NCBI RefSeq assembly: GCF_017833525.1
Contig: NZ_JAFICD010000011.1
Coordinates: 54,875-118,874 of the forward strand
Direction: 5' to 3'
From: Duganella sp. 1411
GTDB taxonomy: Bacteria; Pseudomonadota; Gammaproteobacteria; Burkholderiales; Burkholderiaceae_D
Length of the DNA: 64,000 bases
The position numbers and the translations under genes are program-made. Each line of letters opens with the position of its first letter. Position 1 is the first letter of the stretch. Shown one piece after another: positions 32,861 through 40,455 of this stretch. Under the pieces are notes generated by a model, which saw nothing but the letters and a program-made list of their open reading frames with translations, was not told where the DNA came from and searched no databases.

Positions 32861-33009
32861 AACTCCGGGGTCAGGTCCACCATTTCTACACGACCTCATG
32901 TGTAGATGGCGGAGCCGATCCCATAGCGGCGTGTTTCCTGGCTCGGGCGGGCCTGCGTCAAGCCCTACGGACCAGCTCGTGTAGAAATGGTGGACCTGAC
33001 CCCGGAGTT
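32861..33009. repeat. 149-bp element bounded by 33-bp perfect inverted repeats
   Basis: Left arm 32861-32893 and right arm 32977-33009 are exact reverse complements (AACTCCGGGGTCAGG at the outer end). The 83-bp interior has no reading frame of note. The outer two bases of the right arm form part of the TAA stop of the NTF2-like gene, and the left arm lies 92 bp upstream of the S46 peptidase start. Confidence 0.9.
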
Positions 33010-33484
33010 AGGGCTTGGGCGGGCGGATGCCGGTGTAGTGCGCCGATACCAGCTTCCATTTGCCGTCGAACCGCTGCGCTACGTAGCTGGCGCGCATGGC
33101 GAAGCTGCGCGCTTGGCCGTCGGCGCTCATCGTGTACGTGAGCTTGGCGATGACGACGGCCGTCTGGTCGAACGTGCGCACCGTCTGCTCGTCCACCCGC
33201 ACCGTCGGCGCCGGCCGCCGTTGCGCCGGATCGTAGAAGGACAGCATCTTGTCGCGGTTGTCCACCTCGCCGGCCGGCGAGACTTCGATGTAGTTGTCGG
33301 CGGTGACCGCTTGCAGCGTGGCCACGTCGAACTCGCGCTGGGCGTCGACGTGGCGCTGGATCAGCCCGAGCAGCTCGGCGTTGGCGCCGTCCGGCGCGGC
33401 GTGGGCGGTTGACATGGCAATACTCATGAGCGGGACAAAAAATAAGGGGGAAAGGGCGCGCCACGCGCGGTTCGCCGCCGTCAT
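33008..33484 (-). CDS. Exported NTF2-like (DUF4440-type) protein
   Basis: The 158-residue protein starts MTAANRAWRALSPLFFVPLM; a signal peptide ends near STAHAA. The mature part has the SnoaL/NTF2-like pattern: an N-terminal helix with LLGLIQRHVDAQREFD, then TADNYIEVSPAGEVDNRDKML, and a sheet ending YVAQRFDGKWKLVSAHYTG. Such cone-shaped domains bind small ligands or act as simple enzymes. Its ATG overlaps the TPR gene stop by one base, so it is the last gene of the peptide/M50/TPR operon. Its role there is unknown. The stop codon merges with the 33-bp repeat. Confidence 0.75.
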   Translation of the reverse strand: MTAANRAWRALSPLFFVPLMSIAMSTAHAAPDGANAELLGLIQRHVDAQREFDVATLQAVTADNYIEVSPAGEVDNRDKMLSFYDPAQRRPAPTVRVDEQTVRTFDQTAVVIAKLTYTMSADGQARSFAMRASYVAQRFDGKWKLVSAHYTGIRPPKP

Positions 33485-35331
33485 CAGGCCGCCTCCCCGT
33501 ATTGGCGCACGGCGTCCAGATCGCGTAACTGCAGGTGCGGCTGGTTCATGGCTTTGTAGATCTCCGAGCGGTTTTCGTAATGGCTGGCCACCGCCGGCTC
33601 CAGCGTGAGCACGTGGTTCATGTCGTCCAGGGCGTCGGCGAAGCGCCCGTGACCGTAGTGGATGACCGCGCGGTTGACGCGCGCGGCCACGTGGTCGCCG
33701 TTGAGCGCGATCGCGGCGCCGTAATCGGCCAGCGCTTCGTCGGCACGCTCTTGCATCTCGAGGATCTCGGCGCGCAGCAAATAAGCCTCCGCCTGGTCGG
33801 GATTGAGCTCCAGGCTGTAGGCCAGGCACGCCAGCGCCGGCTCCCATTGCTCCAGTTGCGCGTGGCAGTTGCCCTTGTTGAAGTACACCTCCGCGTACGG
33901 CGCGCTGTACAGGATGGCCTGGTCGTACAGGGCGAGCGCTTCGTCGTACCGGCCCAGCCGCTGCAGGATGTTGCCGCTCTCGTTGTAATACTCCGAATAG
34001 TAGGGGTCCATCGCCATCGATTGCCGGTAGTAGTCGAGCGCTTCCTCTTGCTTGCCCAGCGCCGACAGCACTTGCGCCGAGTTGTACAGCAGCACCGAGC
34101 GGTGCAGCCGATGGACGTCCTGGCCCAGCCGGCTGGTGAGGAAGTCGAAGCCGCCCTGGCACAGCGCCAACGCCTCGTCCGGGCGCCCCTGGCGCACGCG
34201 CACGAACGCCAGGCCGTTGTTGATGAACACGCTGAGGAAGGCATGGTCGTCGGCCGGCATGTCCGCTTGCGCGGCCTGCAGCGCCTGTAGCGCCAGGTCG
34301 ATATGGTGCTGCGCCAGCGGCACGTCCTGCTGTCGCAGATAGCGCAAATGCACCATCGCCAGCAAATAGTGCATCTTGGCCTGTAGTACCGTTTCCGTCA
34401 GCCGCGGCGCGGCATGCCGCTCGACGGCGGCCAGCGCCGCTTGTTCCTTGCCGGTCGTGACCAGGCTCTGGAAAATGTTGCCGACATAGTTCCAGCGCGC
34501 GGACTGATCGTCTTCCACCAGCTGGTCGAGGTGGGGCAGCACGGTGTCGACGAAACTGGAGGCCTCGTGGTAGTAGCCGAAGTGGTTGTGCACGCACAGG
34601 GCGCGCATGGCCACGCGCGCCGCCATCAGGCCATCCTGTTGCGCTTGGTAGTGGCGCAGCAACGGCACGTAGTGGCGCTCCCAGTCGCTCATGTCGGCGT
34701 GTTCGAGCGCTGCGAATGAGCGCGGCTCGCCGTCGCCGGGCGCCGGCCCAAGCGCCGTCAGGGGCACCGCCACCGTGGCCGCGTCGATCGGCGCCAGCCT
34801 GACGCCTTTGATCGCGGCCTCCGGCGCGCGGCCGCTGTCGACGTATAGCGAGAGTTTGCCGGCCACGCCCAGGCGGCGGCCCAGCTCGAAAAAGAAACGG
34901 CGGGCCAGGTGGCCGGCCTGGTCGAAGCGGCGCACCACGACCGTCCAGGCGGCGCCGGGGGCGACCGCGGCGCGCCATTGGGCGACCAGGGTGACGGCGC
35001 CGTGGATCAGCCGGTAGGCGCGGTCGAGCGAGTAGTTACGCGTCTTTTCCGAATTGGTGGCCGTGTCCGTCAAGCACGCATACTTGAGCGGGATGGCGTC
35101 GCGGCGCTGCGGCAGCAACATGTGCAGCACGTAGTTGTGCTGGTCGAGGATGTCTTGGCGGCCCTGTTCGGCGAAGTGTTGATAGGCGAGGTCCAGCAGG
35201 TCGCTGACCCCGGCCCAGACGCCTTGGTGCGCGAAGCTCGCGTCCAGCAGGAAGCCGGAACCGGTCGGCGAGGGCGGCAGCGCCGGCGCGGCCGGCAGAA
35301 TCTGATACAGCGTGGTGGAAGGCTGCGACAT
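33484..35331 (-). CDS. TPR protein with an unrecognised N-terminal domain, in the peptide operon
   Basis: The protein has 615 residues with no signal peptide. Residues 25-190 form a region I do not recognise (FAHQGVWAGVSDLLDLAY, IPLKYACLTDTATNSEKTRN, WTVVVRRFDQAGHLARRFF). The rest is helical, with clear TPR units from about 395 to 600 (ALDYYRQSMAMDPYYSEYY, ALALYDQAILYSAPYAEVYF, ALADYGAAIALNGDHVAARV). TPRs mediate protein contacts. The ATG abuts the TAA of the M50 gene (TAAATG), so the two are translated together. A scaffold or leader-binding role in peptide maturation is an inference from context. Confidence 0.75.
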   Translation of the reverse strand: MSQPSTTLYQILPAAPALPPSPTGSGFLLDASFAHQGVWAGVSDLLDLAYQHFAEQGRQDILDQHNYVLHMLLPQRRDAIPLKYACLTDTATNSEKTRNYSLDRAYRLIHGAVTLVAQWRAAVAPGAAWTVVVRRFDQAGHLARRFFFELGRRLGVAGKLSLYVDSGRAPEAAIKGVRLAPIDAATVAVPLTALGPAPGDGEPRSFAALEHADMSDWERHYVPLLRHYQAQQDGLMAARVAMRALCVHNHFGYYHEASSFVDTVLPHLDQLVEDDQSARWNYVGNIFQSLVTTGKEQAALAAVERHAAPRLTETVLQAKMHYLLAMVHLRYLRQQDVPLAQHHIDLALQALQAAQADMPADDHAFLSVFINNGLAFVRVRQGRPDEALALCQGGFDFLTSRLGQDVHRLHRSVLLYNSAQVLSALGKQEEALDYYRQSMAMDPYYSEYYNESGNILQRLGRYDEALALYDQAILYSAPYAEVYFNKGNCHAQLEQWEPALACLAYSLELNPDQAEAYLLRAEILEMQERADEALADYGAAIALNGDHVAARVNRAVIHYGHGRFADALDDMNHVLTLEPAVASHYENRSEIYKAMNQPHLQLRDLDAVRQYGEAA

Positions 35332-36561
35332 TTAATTTCCTTTGCTGATGCGCGTCCTGCCTTTGAGCCATACGTACAGACCGAGGGCCAGCAGCGCGGA
35401 CGACAAGATGAAGAACAAGCTCAGATCCCATTTGTCATAGCTCGACGAGACGCTGTTGCCGACCACGCGCCAGGCGTCCCGGCCATAGCGCAACAGGGTG
35501 GGGATCACCACCACGAACAGCAGTATCAGGGCCAGCACCCGCCCCGCCAGCCACAGCGCGGCGAAGGCGCGCAGGGTGCCCAAGTTGTAGTACTGCGACG
35601 GGCCGGCCGCGCCCAGCCGTCCGCCGCTGAGGCGGTGCAGGTGGGCGCGCAGATAGACCCGCGCTTCGCTGTCGAGATTAGGGTAGTTGCAATACACGCA
35701 GAGCGCGTAGTAAATATCCGTTTTCAGGAAAACGTTGAATTGCCACGACATCGTGAACAATATCTGCAGTATCAGCGCCTGGAATATTTGAATAAAAAAC
35801 GGATCGGCGTCCCTGCTGAGTAATAACTTTATTAATAGCGTGACGCAGGCGATATTCAATAGGTCGGTTATCAGCCCCGCCATCAGCGGCAAATAACGTT
35901 GCCGCTTCGGAAGCGAATGCAGGCCGGATAGATCGGCCTCGGCGACGATGCTCCACAGGCGGTTACCCCAGCCGAGTTTTGATTTTATTCCGTATTTGGC
36001 GGCCGCGGTCATGTGGCCGAGTTCGTGCAACGCGGTGGTCAGCGCCTGCAGTAATAAAAGGGCCAGCAGGGTGAGGGTGAAGTTTTCCCGAATATATAGC
36101 GCGTGTGGATTGAAGCGCAGGCGTGGATCGTTTGCCGCGCTGAGCGCCGCGTAACCGAGGATGGCGAGATAAACAAGCAGCGCGGGCGCGGAAAAGATGG
36201 CGCCGGCGATTTTTTGCGGCAGGGCGAATTTCCACCGCTTGTCCTGCGGCGTACTGGCGAGTTTTTGCTGGAAATCAGCTTTTTGTTCTGAGGGGGAAAT
36301 AAACCCGATGTCGGTCAAGGTGCCGATAAAGTCGTCGACATCGACCGACTCCGGGAACGCGCGGTCGCATTCGGCCTTGACCTCCGCGATGGTGCGGCCC
36401 TGCTGCAGCAGCGTGATGATGCACAGGCCTTCCTCGGGGAATTGATAGAAATCTTCCAGTTCCTGATTGCCAATCAAATATCCATTATCTTCGGGCTGGA
36501 TGGATAAGGGGATCACGACGTAGGTTTGGGAACTATTTGCAATCATGATATGCGCGGCCAT
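35332..36561 (-). CDS. PqqD-like / M50 site-2-protease-like membrane zinc peptidase
   Basis: The protein has 409 residues. Residues about 14-80 look like a PqqD-type RiPP recognition element (LEDFYQFPEEGLCIITLLQQ, VDDFIGTLTDIGFI). Membrane helices follow, with HELGH at 179-183 (two His and the catalytic Glu) and TDIYYAL with Asp282 as the likely third zinc ligand. This arrangement is that of the peptide zinc metalloproteases (YydH-like) that work on ribosomal peptides. The ATG at 36561 is a choice; ATG 36546 is possible and neither has a clear ribosome-binding site. Base composition is noticeably more A/T-rich in the middle of the gene than in neighbours, which hints at transfer. Confidence 0.8.
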   Translation of the reverse strand: MAAHIMIANSSQTYVVIPLSIQPEDNGYLIGNQELEDFYQFPEEGLCIITLLQQGRTIAEVKAECDRAFPESVDVDDFIGTLTDIGFISPSEQKADFQQKLASTPQDKRWKFALPQKIAGAIFSAPALLVYLAILGYAALSAANDPRLRFNPHALYIRENFTLTLLALLLLQALTTALHELGHMTAAAKYGIKSKLGWGNRLWSIVAEADLSGLHSLPKRQRYLPLMAGLITDLLNIACVTLLIKLLLSRDADPFFIQIFQALILQILFTMSWQFNVFLKTDIYYALCVYCNYPNLDSEARVYLRAHLHRLSGGRLGAAGPSQYYNLGTLRAFAALWLAGRVLALILLFVVVIPTLLRYGRDAWRVVGNSVSSSYDKWDLSLFFILSSALLALGLYVWLKGRTRISKGN

Positions 36562-36593
36562 AGGATGTGGATCATGCAAACTCGATGCGCAAT

Positions 36594-36626
36594 AAAAATG
36601 GCGGGGCATGCGGCCCCGCCATTTTT
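36594..36626 (-). terminator. Terminator between the small peptide gene and the M50 gene
   Basis: AAAAATGGCGGGGC and GCCCCGCCATTTTT pair perfectly over 14 bp around a 5-base loop, with a T-tract in the minus direction. It lies only 9 bp after the peptide stop. It should end most transcripts there and let a fraction read into the downstream genes, giving much more peptide than enzyme. Confidence 0.88.
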
Positions 36627-36635
36627 ATGAAAGTC

Positions 36636-36722
36636 TTACCAAGGCCAGCACTCGTAGATAGGATACAGGGCGACAGCGGTGGTTTTCAGCTTCTGAACTT
36701 TGATGATGGAAATCTTTTTCAT
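36636..36722 (-). CDS. Putative RiPP precursor peptide, 28 residues
   Basis: ATG 36722 follows TTGGAG at proper spacing and opens a 28-codon frame. The N-terminal half is basic (MKKISIIKVQ, then KLK), and the C-terminal half is neutral and aromatic, ending YPIYECWPW with one Cys, two Trp and two Tyr. A basic leader and a residue-rich tail are what a short RiPP precursor looks like. Support comes from context: a near-consensus promoter upstream, a terminator just after, and a PqqD-like/M50 protease gene next. I do not recognise the peptide family. It could instead be a signalling peptide cleaved by the M50 protease. Confidence 0.7.
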   Translation of the reverse strand: MKKISIIKVQKLKTTAVALYPIYECWPW

Positions 36723-36782
36723 GATGGCTCCAATAGTTCGTTAAGGTTGACTTCAAATTGGACATTGACATATCCGAAGCGA

Positions 36783-36811
36783 ATTCTAAATATGCTTATT
36801 TGTCGTGTCAA
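36783..36811 (-). promoter_or_regulatory. Near-consensus sigma-70 promoter of the peptide operon
   Basis: On the minus strand TTGACA (36811-36806), a 17-bp spacer and TAGAAT (36788-36783) are followed by a start expected near 36776. This gives a leader of about 54 bases before the peptide ATG. It is the best promoter match seen in the window. Confidence 0.85.
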
Positions 36812-37081
36812 TATAATTTTTAAAAAATTAAGAATGTAACTCTTATAATAAAAGTGGCCCGCTATCTTATATTGATAATCGATTTCCCATAGGCGGTGCC
36901 GCCGTCGATATAATTAATCGAAGGATGGCCGGTGGTCGAGGGAATGGGTTAAAACGGGCTAGCGGTGCGGGATGCGAACAAACATAATTTTCCTTTGCTA
37001 GAAGGGAATTATTAACGTTGCCAATTGCATAGTATTACATGGTTTTTTTAAACGAATTCTCGCCAATTTTCACATCCGGGC
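36812..37081. other. A/T-rich intergenic region upstream of the peptide promoter
   Basis: No complete gene is seen. The stretch is much richer in A and T than the surroundings. A 29-codon open stretch without a start (36862-36948, minus) reads like protein (HPSINYIDGGTAYGKSIINI) and may be a gene remnant. An 8-codon frame with an AAAGGA site lies at 36959-36985. Confidence 0.5.
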
Positions 37082-37118
37082 AAAAAAAAATCCTGCGCCC
37101 CGGTGGGGAGCGCAGGAT
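37082..37118 (-). terminator. Terminator downstream of the second YceI gene
   Basis: ATCCTGCGC and GCGCAGGAT close a hairpin whose inner CCCC/GGGG pairs after a small bulge. It is followed in the minus direction by a run of nine T. It lies 21 bp after the YceI stop. Confidence 0.88.
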
Positions 37119-37139
37119 CGGACGGGGCCGGGAGGAGGC

Positions 37140-37706
37140 TTAGTCGGCTTTGATCGCTTCGATCTGGATGGCCAGCTTGACCTCCGGCGAGAAGTTTGGC
37201 AGGCCGTAGTTCAGGCCGAAATCGCTGCGCTTGAACTCGGCCGTGGCATCGGCGCCGCACACTTCCTTTTTGTAGCGCGGGTGCATGATGCACTTGAACT
37301 TGTCCACCTTGAGCGCGACCGGCTTGGTCACGCCCAGCATCGTCAATTCGCCGTCGACGCCGACCAGCTTGTCACCGTCGAACTTGAACGATTTGCTCTT
37401 GTAGGTGATCGTCGGGAATTTCTCGACGTTGAACATGTCCGGGCCGCGCGCGTGGCTGTCCATCTTGTCGAGGCCGAAGTTGATCGAGGCCGGGTCGATC
37501 GCCAGGTCCAGCGCGCCCGTCTTGGCCGCGCGGTCCATCGTGACCGTGCCGGTGGTCTTGTTGAACTTGCCGCGCCAGACCGACAGCCCCATGTGGTCGG
37601 CCTCGAAGCTTGGGAAGGTGTGCGTCGGGTCGACGGTGTAGGTGGCGGCGATGGCCGACGTGGCCGAGGCGGCCAGCAAGGTGGCGATCAGGATCTGCAA
37701 TTTCAT
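37140..37706 (-). CDS. YceI family periplasmic protein (second copy)
   Basis: The 188-residue protein has a signal peptide (MKLQILIATLLAASATSAIA) and a YceI lipocalin-like beta-barrel starting TYTVDPTHTFPSFEADHMGLS. YceI proteins bind isoprenoid lipids such as polyprenyl or quinone-like molecules in the periplasm. DMFNVEKFPTITYKS and GELTMLGVTKPVAL are family motifs. It differs strongly from the neighbouring YceI and has two Cys in the KCIMHPRYKKEVCG loop. It is last in the cytochrome b561-YceI-YceI row, 33 bp after the first copy. Confidence 0.92.
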   Translation of the reverse strand: MKLQILIATLLAASATSAIAATYTVDPTHTFPSFEADHMGLSVWRGKFNKTTGTVTMDRAAKTGALDLAIDPASINFGLDKMDSHARGPDMFNVEKFPTITYKSKSFKFDGDKLVGVDGELTMLGVTKPVALKVDKFKCIMHPRYKKEVCGADATAEFKRSDFGLNYGLPNFSPEVKLAIQIEAIKAD

Positions 37707-37739
37707 GTGGTGGGTCTCCCTGTGTGGATCGTTAAACTA

Positions 37740-38294
37740 TTATTGGCCGGCGACGACGTGGAATTTGATCGTGACGTCGTCGGCGACCATGCTGGTGTCT
37801 TTCCATTCGCCTTCGCCGATGTTGTAGGCCAGGCGTTTGATCGGCAGCGCGCCGTCGAACACTTGCTTGCCGCCCTCGGTCTTGACCGTCAGCGGGAAGG
37901 TGATGTCGGTGGCCTTGCCCTTGATGGTCAGCTTGCCGGTGACGGTGAGCTTGCCGGCGCCGGCGCTTTTGATGGCGCTCGAGACGAAGGTCGCTTTCGG
38001 GAACTGCGCCGAGTTGAACCATTCCTTCTTGGCCACTTCCTTGTTGTACTCCGGGTCGCCCATGTCGAGGCTGGCCGTTTCCACTTCGACCGTGGCCTTG
38101 GAGGCGTCCGGCTTGGCGGCGTCGTAGTCTATGGCGACCGTGTATTTCTTGAACTTCGATTCGATCGGCACGTTCATTTGCTTGAACGTGGCCGAGACCG
38201 AGCTCTTGGCCGGATCGGCCTTGAGCACGGCGGCGCTGGCGGCCAGGGCGACACCCATCAGGGAGACGAGGGCGATTTTTTTCATGGTTTTCAT
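37740..38294 (-). CDS. YceI family periplasmic protein (first copy)
   Basis: This is a 184-residue protein with a signal peptide ending near ALAASAA. The barrel begins LKADPAKSSVSATFKQMNVPIESKF and keeps FNSAQFPKATFVS and GKLTIKGKATDITFPL (each part of the YceI pattern). GGAG eight bases before ATG 38294 supports this start over the ATG three codons later. With cytochrome b561 22 bp upstream, it forms the common cytochrome-b561/YceI pair, thought to link lipid or quinone binding with membrane redox chemistry. Confidence 0.92.
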   Translation of the reverse strand: MKTMKKIALVSLMGVALAASAAVLKADPAKSSVSATFKQMNVPIESKFKKYTVAIDYDAAKPDASKATVEVETASLDMGDPEYNKEVAKKEWFNSAQFPKATFVSSAIKSAGAGKLTVTGKLTIKGKATDITFPLTVKTEGGKQVFDGALPIKRLAYNIGEGEWKDTSMVADDVTIKFHVVAGQ

Positions 38295-38316
38295 TGTGGC
38301 TCCGGTAGGGTGGGGG

Positions 38317-38841
38317 TTACGGCAGCATGCGCTTGAGCGTGATGTCGCGGTCGATAAAGTGGTGCTTCAGGGCGGCCAGCGCGTGGGCTACCACGACGCC
38401 CGCCATCGTCATGACCAAAACATAATGAACGGTCTTTAAGATGGCCTTAAGTTCGGGGTCCGGGCCGATGATGGCCGGCAGGGTCACCAGTTTCAGATAC
38501 ACCACCGGCACGCCGGCCGCGCTGCCGTACAGGTAGCCCGAGATCGGCGCGGCGAACATCAGGAAGTACAGCAGGTAGTGCACGCCGTCGGCGACCTTGT
38601 GCTGCCATGGCGGGATGCTGACCAGCGGCGGCGGCGGCCGGTTCGCCTGGCGCCACAGCAGGCGGACCGCCGCCAGCGCCAGCACCGTCACGCCCAGCCA
38701 TTTGTGCCAGGAGAAGTACTTGAGCTTGGTCGGCGTGAAGCCGGGGATGTCGACCATCGTCAGGCCGAGGAAGAAGGCCGCGACGATCATCAGCGCGATG
38801 AGCCAGTGCAGCAACATCGCGGTCTTGGTATAGCGTTGCAT
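38317..38841 (-). CDS. Cytochrome b561 family membrane protein
   Basis: The 174-residue protein has four membrane helices. It starts MQRYTKTAMLLHWLIALMIV, with the heme-ligand His of the LLHW motif. Further candidates are the His of FSWHKWLG, VHYLLYFLMF and TVHYVLVMTMAGVVVAHALAAL, giving the paired His of a di-heme four-helix bundle. It transfers electrons across the inner membrane, often from quinol. It heads the operon with the two YceI genes. Confidence 0.92.
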   Translation of the reverse strand: MQRYTKTAMLLHWLIALMIVAAFFLGLTMVDIPGFTPTKLKYFSWHKWLGVTVLALAAVRLLWRQANRPPPPLVSIPPWQHKVADGVHYLLYFLMFAAPISGYLYGSAAGVPVVYLKLVTLPAIIGPDPELKAILKTVHYVLVMTMAGVVVAHALAALKHHFIDRDITLKRMLP

Positions 38842-38914
38842 TTTTATAGTGCTCCAGAAATAGTACGTGTTAGGACTAATATACCAAAGAAACGTCGCAT
38901 GCGTTGGCGGGCGA

Positions 38915-38948
38915 CAAAAAAGCCCCCGGGACTTGCGTCGCGGGGGCT
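38915..38948 (-). terminator. Terminator of purB
   Basis: AGCCCCCG at 38921-38928 pairs with CGGGGGCT at 38941-38948, and a run of T follows in the minus direction. It lies 26 bp after the purB stop and ahead of the cytochrome b561 start. Confidence 0.85.
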
Positions 38949-38974
38949 AGTGTATGACATCTTGCTAATTTACA

Positions 38975-40351
38975 TCAGATGGCTTTGGCCAGAGCGGGGG
39001 CGATGCCGATGTAGTTGGCCGGCGTCATGGCCAGCAGCAGGTCCTTGGCGTCCTGCGGAATGGCCAGGCCGGTGATGAACTCGCGCAGCGCGTCCTTGGA
39101 GATGCCCTTGCCGCGCGTCAGTTCCTTCAACTGTTCGTACGGGTTCTCGATGCCATAGCGGCGCATCACGGTTTGCACCGGCTCGGCCAGCACTTCCCAG
39201 TTGGCGTCGAGGTCGGCGGCCAGGCGCGCGTGGTTCACTTCCAGCTTGTTGAGGCCGCGCAGGCAGCTGTCGTAGGCCAGCAAGGTGTAGCCGAGGCCGA
39301 CGCCGATGTTGCGCAGGACGGTCGAGTCGGTCAGGTCGCGCTGCATGCGCGACACCGGCAGCTTCTCGGACAGGTGCTTGAGCACGGCGTTGGCCAGGCC
39401 CAGGTTGCCTTCGGAGTTTTCGAAGTCGATCGGGTTGACCTTGTGCGGCATGGTCGACGAGCCGATCTCGCCGGCCTTGGTCTTTTGCTTGAAGTAGCCC
39501 AGCGAGACGTAGCTCCAGATGTCGCGGTTCAGGTCCAGCAGGATGGTGTTGGCGCGGGCGAAGGCGTCGAACAGTTCGGCCATGTAGTCGTGCGGTTCGA
39601 TCTGGATGGTGTACGGGTTGAACACCAGGCCCAGGCGCGTCTCGATGACGTCCTTGGAGAAGGCCGCCCAGTCGAACGACGGGTAGGCCGACAGGTGGGC
39701 GTTGTAGTTGCCGACCGCGCCGTTCATCTTGCCGAGGATTTCGACCTGCTCGATGCGCTTGATGGCGCGCTGCAGGCGGGCGACGACGTTGGCCATCTCC
39801 TTGCCCAGGGTGGTCGGGCTGGCGGTCTGGCCGTGGGTGCGCGAGAGCATCGGCACGTCGGCGTTGGCGACGGCGATCTCGGTCAGGCGGGCGATGACGT
39901 TGCGCAGCGACGGCAGCATGACGTTGTCGCGCGCGGCCTTGAGCATCATGCCGTGCGAGGTGTTGTTGATGTCTTCCGAGGTGCAGGCGAAGTGAATGAA
40001 CTCGGAGGCGGCGACCAGCTCCGGCACGTCCTTGACCTGCTCCTTGAGCCAGTATTCGACGGCCTTGACGTCGTGGTTGGTGACCGCTTCGATTTCCTTG
40101 ATGCGGGCGGCGTCGCTTTCCTTGAACTCGTTGGCGATCTTGTCGAGCAACGCGGTGCCGGCGGCCGAAAACGGCTTGATCTCGGCGAAACCGGCCAACG
40201 ACAGCGCCTGCAGCCAGGAGATTTCCACTTTGACGCGGTGGTGCATGAAGCCCGATTCGGACAGGATGGGACGCAGCAGGTCGGTTTTGCCGGCGTAGCG
40301 GCCGTCCAGCGGCGACAGCGCCGACAGCGTGGAGTAAGCAGGTGTGGTCAT
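38975..40351 (-). CDS. purB: Adenylosuccinate lyase
   Basis: The 458-residue enzyme splits SAICAR to AICAR and adenylosuccinate to AMP, each with release of fumarate, in purine synthesis. SSTMPHKVNPIDFEN is the fumarase/aspartase superfamily signature, carrying the mobile catalytic Ser. LSRTHGQTASPTTLGKE and FACTSEDINNTSHG are the other conserved substrate-site segments. The length matches the proteobacterial enzyme. ATG 40351 is chosen because the protein starts TTPAYSTLSALSPLDGRYAGK like its family; the longer frame adds 15 unmatched residues. Confidence 0.97.
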   Translation of the reverse strand: MTTPAYSTLSALSPLDGRYAGKTDLLRPILSESGFMHHRVKVEISWLQALSLAGFAEIKPFSAAGTALLDKIANEFKESDAARIKEIEAVTNHDVKAVEYWLKEQVKDVPELVAASEFIHFACTSEDINNTSHGMMLKAARDNVMLPSLRNVIARLTEIAVANADVPMLSRTHGQTASPTTLGKEMANVVARLQRAIKRIEQVEILGKMNGAVGNYNAHLSAYPSFDWAAFSKDVIETRLGLVFNPYTIQIEPHDYMAELFDAFARANTILLDLNRDIWSYVSLGYFKQKTKAGEIGSSTMPHKVNPIDFENSEGNLGLANAVLKHLSEKLPVSRMQRDLTDSTVLRNIGVGLGYTLLAYDSCLRGLNKLEVNHARLAADLDANWEVLAEPVQTVMRRYGIENPYEQLKELTRGKGISKDALREFITGLAIPQDAKDLLLAMTPANYIGIAPALAKAI

Positions 40352-40455
40352 GATCGAGGGAGCGAAGTTGAAGGAGCAAAAACGTGATTTTACCATTGGC
40401 GGCCCGCGACCCGGCCGATGTTATACTGTCCACTGACCTTCTACTCTACGCATCC

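Noticed and set aside
36959..36985. Eight-codon frame (MFVRIPHR) with an AAAGGA site upstream of the peptide operon
   Set aside because: It is too short to judge, and no attenuator structure follows it. It may be chance in an A/T-rich stretch.
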